NCBI RefSeq assembly: GCF_024704835.1
Contig: NZ_JAMXBE010000004.1
Location: 434,001 to 498,000 of the forward strand
Direction of reading: 5' to 3'
Length of the DNA stretch: 64,000 nucleotides
Origin: Parapedobacter tibetensis
GTDB taxonomy: Bacteria > Bacteroidota > Bacteroidia > Sphingobacteriales > Sphingobacteriaceae
The notes under the pieces are model-generated. The model had not been told where the DNA came from. It made no database searches and saw only the letters and a list, made by a program, of their open reading frames with translations. Shown one piece after another: positions 47,874 to 56,639 of this stretch (position 1 is its first letter; every line of letters starts with the position of its first letter). A program made the translations under genes and the position numbers.

Positions 47874-49208
47874 ATGGATGATTTTATAGCTGCTCGTTCA
47901 CAAATGGCAATGTCCCTGGGGTTCCACATCATTTTTGCATGCGTGGGGATGGTCATGCCGTTTTTCATGGCCATATCACATTTTATCTACCTCAAAACAG
48001 GCAACCCAATTTATAAGGGGCTGACGAAGGCATGGAGCAAGGGCGTGGCCATATTGTTTGCCACAGGGGCTGTATCTGGCACGATGCTTTCCTTTGAATT
48101 GGGTTTGCTCTGGCCTACCTTTATGGAGCATGCAGGCCCAATCTTCGGCATGCCTTTTTCTTTGGAGGGCACCGCTTTTTTCATAGAGGCCATTGCGCTC
48201 GGTTTTTTCCTGTATGGTTGGGACCGACTGAAACCGTGGTTCCATTGGGTCACCGGGCTGATTGTAGGACTTAGCGGATTAGCCTCAGGCATATTGGTGG
48301 TAGCCGCCAATGCTTGGATGAACAGCCCCGCAGGGTTCGATTTCGTCGATGGGGAGTACCTAAACATTGACCCGATACAGGCGATGTTTAACGATGCATG
48401 GTTTTCCCAGGCATTGCATATGACCTTGGCTGCATTTGCGGCTACCGGATTTGCCGTGGCCGGCATCCATGCCTTGATGATTCTCAAGCGAAAAAACGTG
48501 GCCTTTCATACCGCCGCTTTCCGGATTGCTGCCTTATCCGCTTGTATTGCTGCTGTGTTACAACCTATCAGTGGAGATATTTCAGCCAAGGATGTAGCCA
48601 AGCGGCAACCGGCAAAGTTGGCCGCCATGGAGGCCCATTTCGAAACCGAACCCAGGGCTCCATTCATTATTGGTGGCATTCCCGATGAGGAACAAGAAAC
48701 CGTGAAGTATGCCATCAAGATACCCGGATTACTGAGCTTCCTTGCACATGGCGATGTAGACAAACCTGTAATGGGACTGAAGGATATCCCGAAAGACGAG
48801 TGGCCTCCGGTCGCCATTACGCATTATGCATTTCAGCTGATGGTGACATTGGGCATGTTGCTGGTATTGCTGTCCCTTCTTTATTTCTTTGCCCTCACCA
48901 AACGAAAAACTTGGTTGGTAAGCAGGTGGTTTCTTCGCTTATTTGTCATTGCCACCCCAATGGGTTATATTGCGGTGGAGGCCGGGTGGGTTGTCACGGA
49001 AGTTGGCCGTCAACCTTGGATAATCCATGGCATCATGCGTACCGCGGATGCGGTGACCCCGATGCCGGGTATCGTTTATTCCTTCTATTTGTTCACCGGG
49101 GTCTTCCTTTCTCTATCGGCCATTGTGGTTTTTCTGTTGTACCGCCAGATGAAAATGGTGGGTAAGCTCTATGATGTGACCGACCCCAATTACCAGCCCA
49201 AGCAATAA
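47874..49208 (+). CDS. cydA: Cytochrome bd oxidase subunit I
   Basis: Read from ATG 47874 the protein has 444 residues, with about nine helices. The heme-ligand His are in LGFHIIFACVG and QALHMTLAAFAATG, and the GRQPW segment of the quinol-oxidase core is present (WVVTEVGRQPWIIHG). The Q-loop is of the short type. The bd oxidase reduces oxygen to water with high affinity and without proton pumping. An alternative upstream start at 47838 adds 12 non-hydrophobic residues; ATG 47874 fits better. Confidence 0.95.
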   Translation: MDDFIAARSQMAMSLGFHIIFACVGMVMPFFMAISHFIYLKTGNPIYKGLTKAWSKGVAILFATGAVSGTMLSFELGLLWPTFMEHAGPIFGMPFSLEGTAFFIEAIALGFFLYGWDRLKPWFHWVTGLIVGLSGLASGILVVAANAWMNSPAGFDFVDGEYLNIDPIQAMFNDAWFSQALHMTLAAFAATGFAVAGIHALMILKRKNVAFHTAAFRIAALSACIAAVLQPISGDISAKDVAKRQPAKLAAMEAHFETEPRAPFIIGGIPDEEQETVKYAIKIPGLLSFLAHGDVDKPVMGLKDIPKDEWPPVAITHYAFQLMVTLGMLLVLLSLLYFFALTKRKTWLVSRWFLRLFVIATPMGYIAVEAGWVVTEVGRQPWIIHGIMRTADAVTPMPGIVYSFYLFTGVFLSLSAIVVFLLYRQMKMVGKLYDVTDPNYQPKQ

Positions 49209-49213
49209 TCACT

Positions 49214-50218
49214 ATGTTATACGTCGTAATCATATTCCTCTGGGCGTCCATTTGCTTGTATCTATTACTAGGTGGCGCCGATTTTGGTGCCGGCATCGTG
49301 GAACTGGCTGTAGCCAAGAAACACAAGTTGCTAGTAAGGAACATCATGTCACGCGCCATTGGACCCGTTTGGGAAGCCAACCACATGTGGTTAATCATTG
49401 CCATTGTCATCCTCTTCGTTGGCTTCCCCAAAATATACACGACTATGTCCGTGTATATGCACATCCCCCTTGTTGCCATGCTATTAGGCATCATTGCCCG
49501 GGGCACGGCATTCGTTTTCAGGAGCTATGATGCGGTAGAAGATGATTGGCAGCAGGTATATTCTCGGATTTTTACTTGGTCAAGTATGGTGACACCCTTT
49601 TTCCTGGGTATTATCGCAGCCTCTACTGTTTCCCGTACGATAGACCTCCAGGCCACCGATTTCATTTCTGCTTACATAGGCAGTTGGTTGAACTGGTTCG
49701 GGCCAGCTATTGGCCTTTTTACGATCACGATATGTGGGTACCTTGCCGCGACTTACGCCATAGGAACCGTGCGAGATGAGCAACACAAATCATTGGTTAT
49801 CCGTGTTGCCAAGCATATGATCTTTGCTGTAGTTGGGGCCGGTGTGCTGGTCTTCCTTGCTGCCATGTATTCAGGGATACCGTTGATCGACTGGATATTT
49901 GGAGGCCTGATAGGCCAAACAGCAATCCTATTGGCCACGATTTCATTGGCTTTTACATTTATTGCGTTCAAAAAAAGGAAAGCAATAGCTGCCCGTCTGT
50001 TGGCTGGCTTTCAGGTGACGATGATTTTGCTTGCCGCCACTTACCAGCATTATCCGGAACTTATCTTATTCAAAAATGAAGGGGGTTTGTCCCTGATTGA
50101 ACATGCGGGAAATGACCAAACGATTTCATCGCTGGCGTGGGCACTCATGCTGGGCAGCATCTTCATACTTCCCTTTTTATTCTATTTGATGCGTGTGTTT
50201 AGCAAAGAATTACCTTAG
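49214..50218 (+). CDS. cydB: Cytochrome bd oxidase subunit II
   Basis: The 334-residue membrane partner of CydA, beginning LYVVIIFLWASICLYLLLGGADFGAGI, with GPVWEANHMWLII and ARGTAFVFRSYD typical of CydB. It lies 5 bp after cydA, so the two are cotranscribed. No CydX-like small ORF was found after it. Confidence 0.95.
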   Translation: MLYVVIIFLWASICLYLLLGGADFGAGIVELAVAKKHKLLVRNIMSRAIGPVWEANHMWLIIAIVILFVGFPKIYTTMSVYMHIPLVAMLLGIIARGTAFVFRSYDAVEDDWQQVYSRIFTWSSMVTPFFLGIIAASTVSRTIDLQATDFISAYIGSWLNWFGPAIGLFTITICGYLAATYAIGTVRDEQHKSLVIRVAKHMIFAVVGAGVLVFLAAMYSGIPLIDWIFGGLIGQTAILLATISLAFTFIAFKKRKAIAARLLAGFQVTMILLAATYQHYPELILFKNEGGLSLIEHAGNDQTISSLAWALMLGSIFILPFLFYLMRVFSKELP

Positions 50219-50375
50219 CCTATAAATATGACACCACACAAACGTTAAGCTTTTGTAATATCCTTTGATTATTCCGATATTTGCATGGTGACTTGGATTT
50301 GGGAAGCCGAATTTCGATTCATCGGGAGTAGGAAAGTCTCAAATCTCATGTCTAACATCTCAAATCAGACAAAAG

Positions 50376-50702
50376 ATGGTTACGATAACAGAAAAAGCAA
50401 AGCAACATATCCTTGATATCATACGTGATAAAAACTACGACAACACTTATTTTATACGTGTGGCGGTGGAGAGTGGTGGTTGCTCAGGGTTGAGTTATAA
50501 ACTCGACTTCGATAACGAGGAAAAAAAGGGTGATCAGCTATTTGAAGATAACGGTATCAAAATCTGTCTGGATATCAAATCCTATTTGTACTTGGCTGGC
50601 ACTGAGCTTGATTATTCGGATGGCCTCACTGGAAAAGGGTTCGAATTTCACAATCCGAATGCCTCCCGTACGTGTGCTTGTGGAGAGAGTTTCGCGGTAT
50701 AA
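50376..50702 (+). CDS. HesB/IscA-type iron-sulfur carrier
   Basis: A 108-residue A-type Fe-S carrier that accepts clusters and hands them to apoproteins. The three conserved Cys are present: one in ESGGCSGLSYKL near residue 36 and two in SRTCACGESFAV close to the C-terminus. The last motif is usually CGC; here it is CAC. Preceding 157 bp include ATCTCAAATC-type repetitive text. It converges with bshB1. Confidence 0.92.
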   Translation: MVTITEKAKQHILDIIRDKNYDNTYFIRVAVESGGCSGLSYKLDFDNEEKKGDQLFEDNGIKICLDIKSYLYLAGTELDYSDGLTGKGFEFHNPNASRTCACGESFAV

Positions 50703-50720
50703 GCATTTCACACCTCCCCC

Positions 50721-51455
50721 CTACTTCAACACAAACAAATCATCTACCCCTAGTAACCTGCGGCATGTAAATCCTTCCGCATGCGTTGCGCCGATATACT
50801 TACCATATTCCCGGGCACGACCCTCGATATACTCAAGAAAATCGGGTTTTGAAATGTACGTTTCGGGTTCGTTTTCCTTATAGGTGCTATTGAAGAATTG
50901 CGATTGAAAGGCTTTTATTGCATCCACTTTCTTTTCCCAATGGTCACTTATATCCACCACAATATCTGGCTTGATGTAATAGTCCTGGATCAGCTGCAAT
51001 ACCAGTCTTGCACGGTGAGGAACTTGGGTACTGTCCTCCTCGATCGTTTCTATTTTCCGCAAGCCAGCCAAAAAAACCGAATCGTTGATTAGGTCGCCCG
51101 CCCGCCCATGGTCGGGATGACGGTCATGCAACGCATTGGAAATGATGATTTCGGGGCGGTATTTACGTATAACCTGGATAACTTTCAACTGATGGGATTC
51201 GTCATTTCTAAAAAACCCATCGCGCAAACCCAAGTTTTCCCGCACTGACAGGCCGAGTATACGAGCCGCATCAAGTGCCTCCATCCCTCTTGTCTCGGGT
51301 GTACCACGGGTGCCCAGTTCTCCACGAGTCAAGTCAACGACTCCAACTTTCCGCCCCATGGACACATGCTTGAGGATGGTGCCGCCACAACCCAGTTCGG
51401 CATCATCAGGATGCACAGCTATCACTAATATATCCAGTTTGTTATTTTCCTTCAT
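50721..51455 (-). CDS. bshB1: Bacillithiol biosynthesis deacetylase BshB1
   Basis: The 244-residue LmbE/PIG-L zinc deacetylase removes acetyl from GlcNAc-malate in the synthesis of the low-molecular-weight thiol bacillithiol. It has VIAVHPDDAELGCGGT (zinc-binding HPDD), the family LTRGELGTRGTPETRGMEAL and ALHDRHPDHGRAGDLI with another zinc His. Length is typical. Its promoter carries the inverted-repeat element, so it may share a regulator with the aminotransferase and mutS2 operons. bshA and bshC are not in the window. Confidence 0.93.
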   Translation of the reverse strand: MKENNKLDILVIAVHPDDAELGCGGTILKHVSMGRKVGVVDLTRGELGTRGTPETRGMEALDAARILGLSVRENLGLRDGFFRNDESHQLKVIQVIRKYRPEIIISNALHDRHPDHGRAGDLINDSVFLAGLRKIETIEEDSTQVPHRARLVLQLIQDYYIKPDIVVDISDHWEKKVDAIKAFQSQFFNSTYKENEPETYISKPDFLEYIEGRAREYGKYIGATHAEGFTCRRLLGVDDLFVLK

Positions 51456-51479
51456 GTCCGATATTCAACAAGTTCGGCA

Positions 51480-51516
51480 CAAACTTAGATAACTTGCCGT
51501 TTATATACAAGTTATC
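51480..51516 (-). promoter_or_regulatory. Inverted-repeat promoter of bshB1
   Basis: On the minus strand GATAACTTG (51516-51508), 11-bp spacer, CAAGTTATC (51496-51488), directly followed by TAAGTTTG (51487-51480). Compared with the site at 37412, an arm position has changed from A to C and its partner from T to G, so the symmetry is kept. The flank of the 58-bp repeat is absent. The leader before ATG 51455 is about 20 nt. Confidence 0.7.
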
Positions 51517-51525
51517 GGTTCCACA

Positions 51526-52149
51526 TCAAAAATATCGGTAAGTGGGTCGTTCGAGGCTGCGGATTATGTTTTCAATCTCGAAATCCTCTTCCGGATTATA
51601 GGTGTTTTTGAGGTTGTGTCCGAATACCCTTGCAACGGATTGGTAAAAAAAGGCGGTGACACCACCTCGCAGTTCGCGCACAACTTCATAACTGGAATTT
51701 CCAGTCTGGCGGTCGATAAGCTTGATCAATATTTCTCCCTGCGATATGGTGAGGTTCTTCACTTCCCTATTGAACATGTCTTTGATTTCCTTTTCACAGT
51801 CCTTTACCAATCGCTTTTGTTTACGTTTATTAGCGGTTACGGCTAAATCACGGTATAGCTGCTGATACCTGTTTTGTGCAAATTTTGCATAAGGCAGTAC
51901 CTTGATTACATTATACCGCAATCGCATATACCGGGCTTTGTCTTCTGGGCTTTTGAAAATACGTCTCCGCGTTACCTCCACCTCAGGGATCAGCATCCAG
52001 GGCACAAATTCTCCATTTACCACAGTAGTAGGTACCCTAATACGCTGTGGCTGCTGGGCTGTAGACATCTGCGCAATGGTGTCTTGCGCCGCAACTTCGC
52101 CCACAGGTAAAAAAAAACTCAAAAAAAACAACAGCCTTAGATGGCCCAT
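51526..52149 (-). CDS. DUF4294 domain-containing exported protein
   Basis: A 207-residue protein with a signal peptide (LLFFLSFFLPVGEVAAQ), followed by the DUF4294 region (PWMLIPEVEVTRRRIFKSPEDKARYMRLRYNVIKVLPYAKFA), and two Lys/Arg-rich helical parts (TANKRKQKRLVKDCEKEIKDM). The family occurs in Bacteroidota and is of unknown role. It is divergent from relA/spoT. No promoter was confidently identified. Confidence 0.82.
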   Translation of the reverse strand: MGHLRLLFFLSFFLPVGEVAAQDTIAQMSTAQQPQRIRVPTTVVNGEFVPWMLIPEVEVTRRRIFKSPEDKARYMRLRYNVIKVLPYAKFAQNRYQQLYRDLAVTANKRKQKRLVKDCEKEIKDMFNREVKNLTISQGEILIKLIDRQTGNSSYEVVRELRGGVTAFFYQSVARVFGHNLKNTYNPEEDFEIENIIRSLERPTYRYF

Positions 52150-52301
52150 GTGTATAATAATTACCGCTCCGAGATCCTGTTACAATATTAATTATTATCC
52201 GTATATTTATAAATTAAACGAATAGGTAAACTACTCGTCCAATAATCATATAGATGGATATACAAATATAGTAATTCTTAATACAAAGTGTAAGGTGATA
52301 T

Positions 52302-54509
52302 ATGAAAGAATTAGTGGTTGATTTAGAGGCGGAGAGCAAAGAAATACGCAAAAGATACCGTGCATTGTTACGCGCCTGTAAGCCTACGTTGCAGCGTGGA
52401 GACAAGCAAATGATACGGAAGGCGTTTGATATGGCATTGGACAGCCATATGGATATGCGTCGGAAATCGGGCGAACCTTACATATATCATCCGATAGCTG
52501 TTGCCCAAATTGCCGCCGAGGAAATTGGCCTAGGTACTACGTCCATCGTATGTGCCATGCTACACGATGTGGTAGAGGACACGGATATTTCCCTAGAAGA
52601 CATCGAACGTGAATTTGGCAAGAAAGTGACCCGTATCATTGATGGGTTGACAAAAATATCGGGCATATTTGACCCCAACAGTTCCATGCAGGCCGAGAAT
52701 TTCCGTAAGATGTTGCTTACCCTCGCGGATGATGTGCGGGTTATTCTCATCAAGCTTGCTGACCGACTGCATAACATGCGTACCATGGATTTCATGCCTC
52801 GGGACAAGCAATTGAAAATAGCATCCGAAACGTCGTATCTGTATGCTCCACTGGCGCATCGTCTTGGCCTCTATGCGATCAAGTCCGAATTGGAAGACCT
52901 TTCCATGAAGTATACTGACCCCGACACCTATAAGTTCATTGCCAAGAAGCTGAACGAAAAAAAGGCAGAAAGGGAGCGCTTCGTTTACAATTTTGTGGAA
53001 CCTATCAAGGAGATATTGAATGAGCAAGGCGTCAAAGCCAATGTTTTCGGCAGGCCAAAGTCCATCCACTCCATCTGGAATAAAATGCGCAAGAAATCCA
53101 TTCCTTTTGAAGAAGTGTATGACTTGTTTGCCATCCGGATCATCATTGATTCAGAACCGGAAAACGAAAAGGCCGACTGTTGGAAAGCCTATTCCATTGT
53201 GACCGACCTCTACCGGCCCAACCCGGATAGATTAAGGGATTGGGTTTCATCGCCCAAAGCCAATGGATACGAATCGCTGCATACGACCGTGATGGGTCCG
53301 AAAGGGCAATGGGTGGAAGTTCAAATCCGTACCGTACGGATGAATGAAATTGCCGAAAAGGGATTTGCTGCACACTGGAAGTACAAGGAATCCAATTCAG
53401 ACAGCGGGCTCGATCAATGGATTCATAAAGTGCGAGAAATATTGAGCAATCCGGAACCTAACGCGCTTGATTTCCTCGATGATTTCAAAATGAATCTCTT
53501 TTCTGACGAGATTTTCATCTTTACTCCCAAGGGCGCGCTCATCCAGCTCCCGCACAACGCCACTGCATTGGATTTTGCCTTCGAAATCCATTCCGATCTT
53601 GGAGCCAGTTGTATCGGGGCCAAGGTCAACCACAAGCTGGTACCCTTGAGCCACCAATTGCAGAATGGCGACCAAGTGGAGATCATCACCTCCAGTAAAC
53701 AGACTCCTAAAGAGGATTGGCTGAACTTCGTGGTCACTGCCAAAGCCAAATCCAAAATAAAATCTGCCCTCAAGGAAGAAAAAAGGCGAGTGGCTGAAGA
53801 TGGCAAAGAAATTCTCGAGCGGAAACTGAAGTCACTTAAGATTACCTACAATACCGAAAACATCAACAAACTGACGATGTTTTTTAAATATCCTTCATCG
53901 CAGGAATTGTTTTATAATGTGGCCAAGGGAACCATCGACATTAAAAACCTGAAGGAGTTTGTCCTGAGCGAAAAGACCATAGAACAACAAAACGGACAGC
54001 AGTTCAATTCACATATAAGCGGGTTGGTCGAAAAGATCAACAAAAAGGACTATGAAACGTTGCTAATCGGTGATGATTTGCAAAAAATCGACTACACGCT
54101 CTCCCCTTGTTGTAACCCTATCCCTGGTGATGATGTGTTTGGGTTCATCACCGTCAATGAAGGCATCAAGATACATCGCACCAATTGTCCGAATGCTGCC
54201 AAACTGATGGCCAATTATGGTTACCGTATCGTGAAAGCCAAATGGACGTCGCAGAAAGAACTGGCTTTCCTTACCGGATTGCATATTGTGGGCATCGATG
54301 ATGTGGGGCTTGTAAATAAGATCACAAAGGTCATTTCGGACGATTTCAAAGTGAATATCCGGTCTATTACCATTTCAAGCAACGAGGGTATTTTCGAAGG
54401 GTCCATCATGATTTTCGTTAATGACACGGCACATCTCGAGAATCTTATCGAACATCTTAAGCAAATCAAGGGCATTACAGGGATCACACGTTTTGATTCG
54501 GATAATTGA
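52302..54509 (+). CDS. Bifunctional (p)ppGpp synthetase/hydrolase (RSH)
   Basis: A 735-residue RelA/SpoT homologue that makes and degrades the stringent-response alarmone. The N-terminal HD hydrolase has His88-Asp89 with HDVVEDT intact, so it is likely active. The synthetase domain is present (FGRPKSIHSIWNKMRKK, YDLFAIRIIID, SPKANGYESLHT), then a TGS domain (IFIFTPKGALIQLPHNATALDFAFEIH), a Cys-containing segment (LSPCCNPIPGDDVFGF) and a C-terminal ACT domain. Length is typical for Rel. Upstream 150 bp show no clear -7 box. Confidence 0.95.
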   Translation: MKELVVDLEAESKEIRKRYRALLRACKPTLQRGDKQMIRKAFDMALDSHMDMRRKSGEPYIYHPIAVAQIAAEEIGLGTTSIVCAMLHDVVEDTDISLEDIEREFGKKVTRIIDGLTKISGIFDPNSSMQAENFRKMLLTLADDVRVILIKLADRLHNMRTMDFMPRDKQLKIASETSYLYAPLAHRLGLYAIKSELEDLSMKYTDPDTYKFIAKKLNEKKAERERFVYNFVEPIKEILNEQGVKANVFGRPKSIHSIWNKMRKKSIPFEEVYDLFAIRIIIDSEPENEKADCWKAYSIVTDLYRPNPDRLRDWVSSPKANGYESLHTTVMGPKGQWVEVQIRTVRMNEIAEKGFAAHWKYKESNSDSGLDQWIHKVREILSNPEPNALDFLDDFKMNLFSDEIFIFTPKGALIQLPHNATALDFAFEIHSDLGASCIGAKVNHKLVPLSHQLQNGDQVEIITSSKQTPKEDWLNFVVTAKAKSKIKSALKEEKRRVAEDGKEILERKLKSLKITYNTENINKLTMFFKYPSSQELFYNVAKGTIDIKNLKEFVLSEKTIEQQNGQQFNSHISGLVEKINKKDYETLLIGDDLQKIDYTLSPCCNPIPGDDVFGFITVNEGIKIHRTNCPNAAKLMANYGYRIVKAKWTSQKELAFLTGLHIVGIDDVGLVNKITKVISDDFKVNIRSITISSNEGIFEGSIMIFVNDTAHLENLIEHLKQIKGITGITRFDSDN

Positions 54510-54600
54510 AGACCGCAAAGGCGCTCTGCTTTCTCGCGAAGGCCGCTAAGGAATGGGCTTGGTGCACTTTGCGTGAAACTGGCAATCTGTTGTGCACCCC
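54508..54600. repeat. Intergenic GCAAAG/CTTTGCG-type repeat
   Basis: ACCGCAAAGGCGCTCTGC, TCTCGCGAAGGCCGCTAAGG and CACTTTGCGTGAAAC lie between relA/spoT and the fur-family gene. They share the wording of the elements at 22.2, 23.1 and 43.8 kb. Confidence 0.45.
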
Positions 54601-54631
54601 TTGTATATCCGGGCAACTTTATGTAAGTTTG
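54601..54631 (+). promoter_or_regulatory. Promoter for the fur-family gene
   Basis: TTG (54601-54603), 20-bp spacer, TAAGTTTG (54624-54631), with the ATG 16 nt further on. It shares the -7 octamer and spacing with the three inverted-repeat promoters but the arms are not symmetric here. Confidence 0.65.
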
Positions 54632-54647
54632 TACATTAAACTTTCGT

Positions 54648-55157
54648 ATGATGACTCAAACGGAAAACTATCAAACAGTAAAAAAGATCTTCGAGGCTTA
54701 TTTGGAGAACAAAGGACTCCGCAAGACTCCGGAACGCTATGCGATCCTTGAAGAAATCTATTCACGGAATGACCACTTCGACGTGGAATCCCTGTATATC
54801 CACATGAAAAACAAGAAATACAGGGTGAGCCGGGCTACGGTGTACAACACCTTGGAGTTGCTTGTATCGTGTGATTTGGTGACCAAACACCAATTTGGTA
54901 AAAACATGGCACAGTTTGAGAAGTCTTACGGATACAAACAGCACGACCATATCATCTGTATCGAATGCGGCAAGGTCGTTGAATTCTGTGACCCGCGCAT
55001 CCATCAAATACAAACCATGATGGGCGAGCTCTTGAAGTTTGAGATCAAGCATCATTCCCTGAATCTGTATGGGGTATGCAGCGATTGTTCGACCAAAAAG
55101 GATACGGTAGGCAGTGTCCGTACTTCCAAAAAAAGGGAATTGGTTGAAACCAATTGA
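54648..55157 (+). CDS. Fur-family transcriptional regulator
   Basis: A 169-residue regulator with an N-terminal winged helix ([25 protein letters not shown], then [18 protein letters not shown]) and a metal-binding C-terminal domain with [18 protein letters not shown] and YGVCSDCS; the two CxxC pairs are a structural zinc site. It could sense iron, zinc or peroxide (Fur, Zur or PerR type); the sequence alone does not decide. The C-terminus has a charged tail. ATG at 54648 is followed by a second ATG (54651). Confidence 0.9.
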   Translation: MMTQTENYQTVKKIFEAYLENKGLRKTPERYAILEEIYSRNDHFDVESLYIHMKNKKYRVSRATVYNTLELLVSCDLVTKHQFGKNMAQFEKSYGYKQHDHIICIECGKVVEFCDPRIHQIQTMMGELLKFEIKHHSLNLYGVCSDCSTKKDTVGSVRTSKKRELVETN

Positions 55158-55357
55158 GTTATTTCATCCCAACCTATTTTTCGGTGTCGCTAATCGGGTA
55201 AGCATTGGCCACCTTTTCGATTTAAAAATCGGAGAGTATTAAAATAATGTTAGATTTGCCACGAGTTTGGTATTCCCAGTGCGCAATTGGGTTGCGCTAA
55301 TATGCTACCACCTCCACCGATATTAAATGATTTCAATTTTCAATACTAATTTAGACT
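55158..55357. promoter_or_regulatory. Upstream region of purA
   Basis: 200 bp. A -7 box TAGATTTG lies at 55251-55258. In the predicted leader, GCGCAA (55281-55286) and TTGCGC (55292-55297) form a short hairpin. A 14-bp inverted repeat CGATTT-AA-AAATCG is at 55219-55232. No known purine riboswitch was recognised. Confidence 0.4.
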
Positions 55358-56632
55358 ATGCAAGTTGATGTGCTTTTGGGCCTACAATGGGGCGACGAAG
55401 GGAAAGGTAAAATTGTGGATGTACTTTGTCCAAAATACGATTTAATTGCCCGTTTCCAGGGCGGACCGAATGCCGGGCATACGTTGGAATTTGATAACCA
55501 AAAATACGTGCTGAATACCATTCCTTCTGGTATTTTTAATAAGGACACGCTCAATCTTATCGGCAATGGAGTGGTCATAGATCCCATCACACTCAAGAGG
55601 GAACTAGATGCGTTGAAAAAAAACGGGTTTGATCCGGTGGCTGATGGAAAGTTGGTCATCGCTCGCAAGGCCCACCTTATATTACCTACCCACCAGCTAC
55701 TCGATGCAGCATCAGAAACTAAAATGGGTGCAGGGAAAATCGGTTCCACGCTCAAGGGTATAGGCCCTACTTACATGGATAAAACTGGTCGAAATGGCAT
55801 ACGTGTGGGCGACACCACACTACCCGATTTCATGGAGCGCTATCAAAAACTGGTGGATAAACATAAGTCAATCTTATCGCACTATGGAGAAATACCTGAT
55901 TTTACTGAACGTGAACAGGCATTTATGGAGGCTGTGGAATTTCTCAAAACAATCCCCCATGTAGATAGCGAGCATTTGGTAAACCAATACCTTCGTGAAG
56001 GCAAACGCGTGCTTGCCGAAGGTGCGCAAGGCACCTTGCTGGATATCGACTTCGGCTCGTATCCATTTGTCACTTCGTCTAACACCACTACAGCCGGTGC
56101 TTGCACAGGATTAGGGATAGCTCCGTCCAAGATCGGCCAAGTTATCGGTATTTTCAAGGCATACTGTACCCGTGTGGGTGGCGGCCCATTTCCAACCGAA
56201 TTGGACAATGAAACAGGAGAAAAACTCCGTCAGCTGGGCCATGAATTTGGTGCCACCACCGGACGGGCACGGCGTACTGGATGGATTGATCTGCCCGCGC
56301 TCAAATATGCCATCATGCTCAATGGGGTTACTGAATTGGTGATGACCAAAGCCGATGTTTTAAGCGGATTTGACACCATAGCGGTGTGCACCCACTACAT
56401 ACAAAATGGTGAAAAAATAGATTATATGCCTTACGATATCGTGAGCATTAAACCTGAGCCAGTTTATGAAAGCCTCCAAGGCTGGAACGAGGACCTATGT
56501 GGAATTACCGGCAAGGATCAAATTCCCCAGACGCTATATAATTATATCCATTACCTCGAACAGCACCTTGGCGTACCCATCAAATACCTTTCTGTAGGAC
56601 CAGATCGTACACAAACGCTGATATTGAGCTAA
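55358..56632 (+). CDS. purA: Adenylosuccinate synthetase
   Basis: PurA joins IMP and aspartate with GTP to make adenylosuccinate on the way to AMP. The 424-residue protein begins MQVDVLLGLQWGDEGKGKIVD (GTP-binding P-loop with catalytic Asp), has GPTYMDKTGRNGIRVGD near residue 129 and the IMP/GTP segment TTTGRARRTGWID. Length is normal. It is 7 bp upstream of the pabB-like gene. Confidence 0.97.
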   Translation: MQVDVLLGLQWGDEGKGKIVDVLCPKYDLIARFQGGPNAGHTLEFDNQKYVLNTIPSGIFNKDTLNLIGNGVVIDPITLKRELDALKKNGFDPVADGKLVIARKAHLILPTHQLLDAASETKMGAGKIGSTLKGIGPTYMDKTGRNGIRVGDTTLPDFMERYQKLVDKHKSILSHYGEIPDFTEREQAFMEAVEFLKTIPHVDSEHLVNQYLREGKRVLAEGAQGTLLDIDFGSYPFVTSSNTTTAGACTGLGIAPSKIGQVIGIFKAYCTRVGGGPFPTELDNETGEKLRQLGHEFGATTGRARRTGWIDLPALKYAIMLNGVTELVMTKADVLSGFDTIAVCTHYIQNGEKIDYMPYDIVSIKPEPVYESLQGWNEDLCGITGKDQIPQTLYNYIHYLEQHLGVPIKYLSVGPDRTQTLILS

Positions 56633-56639
56633 CTCAGCT

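Noticed and set aside
55158-55357. Purine-type riboswitch upstream of purA
   Set aside because: Only short hairpins are present and no three-way junction of the known purine, PRPP or preQ1 types could be found.
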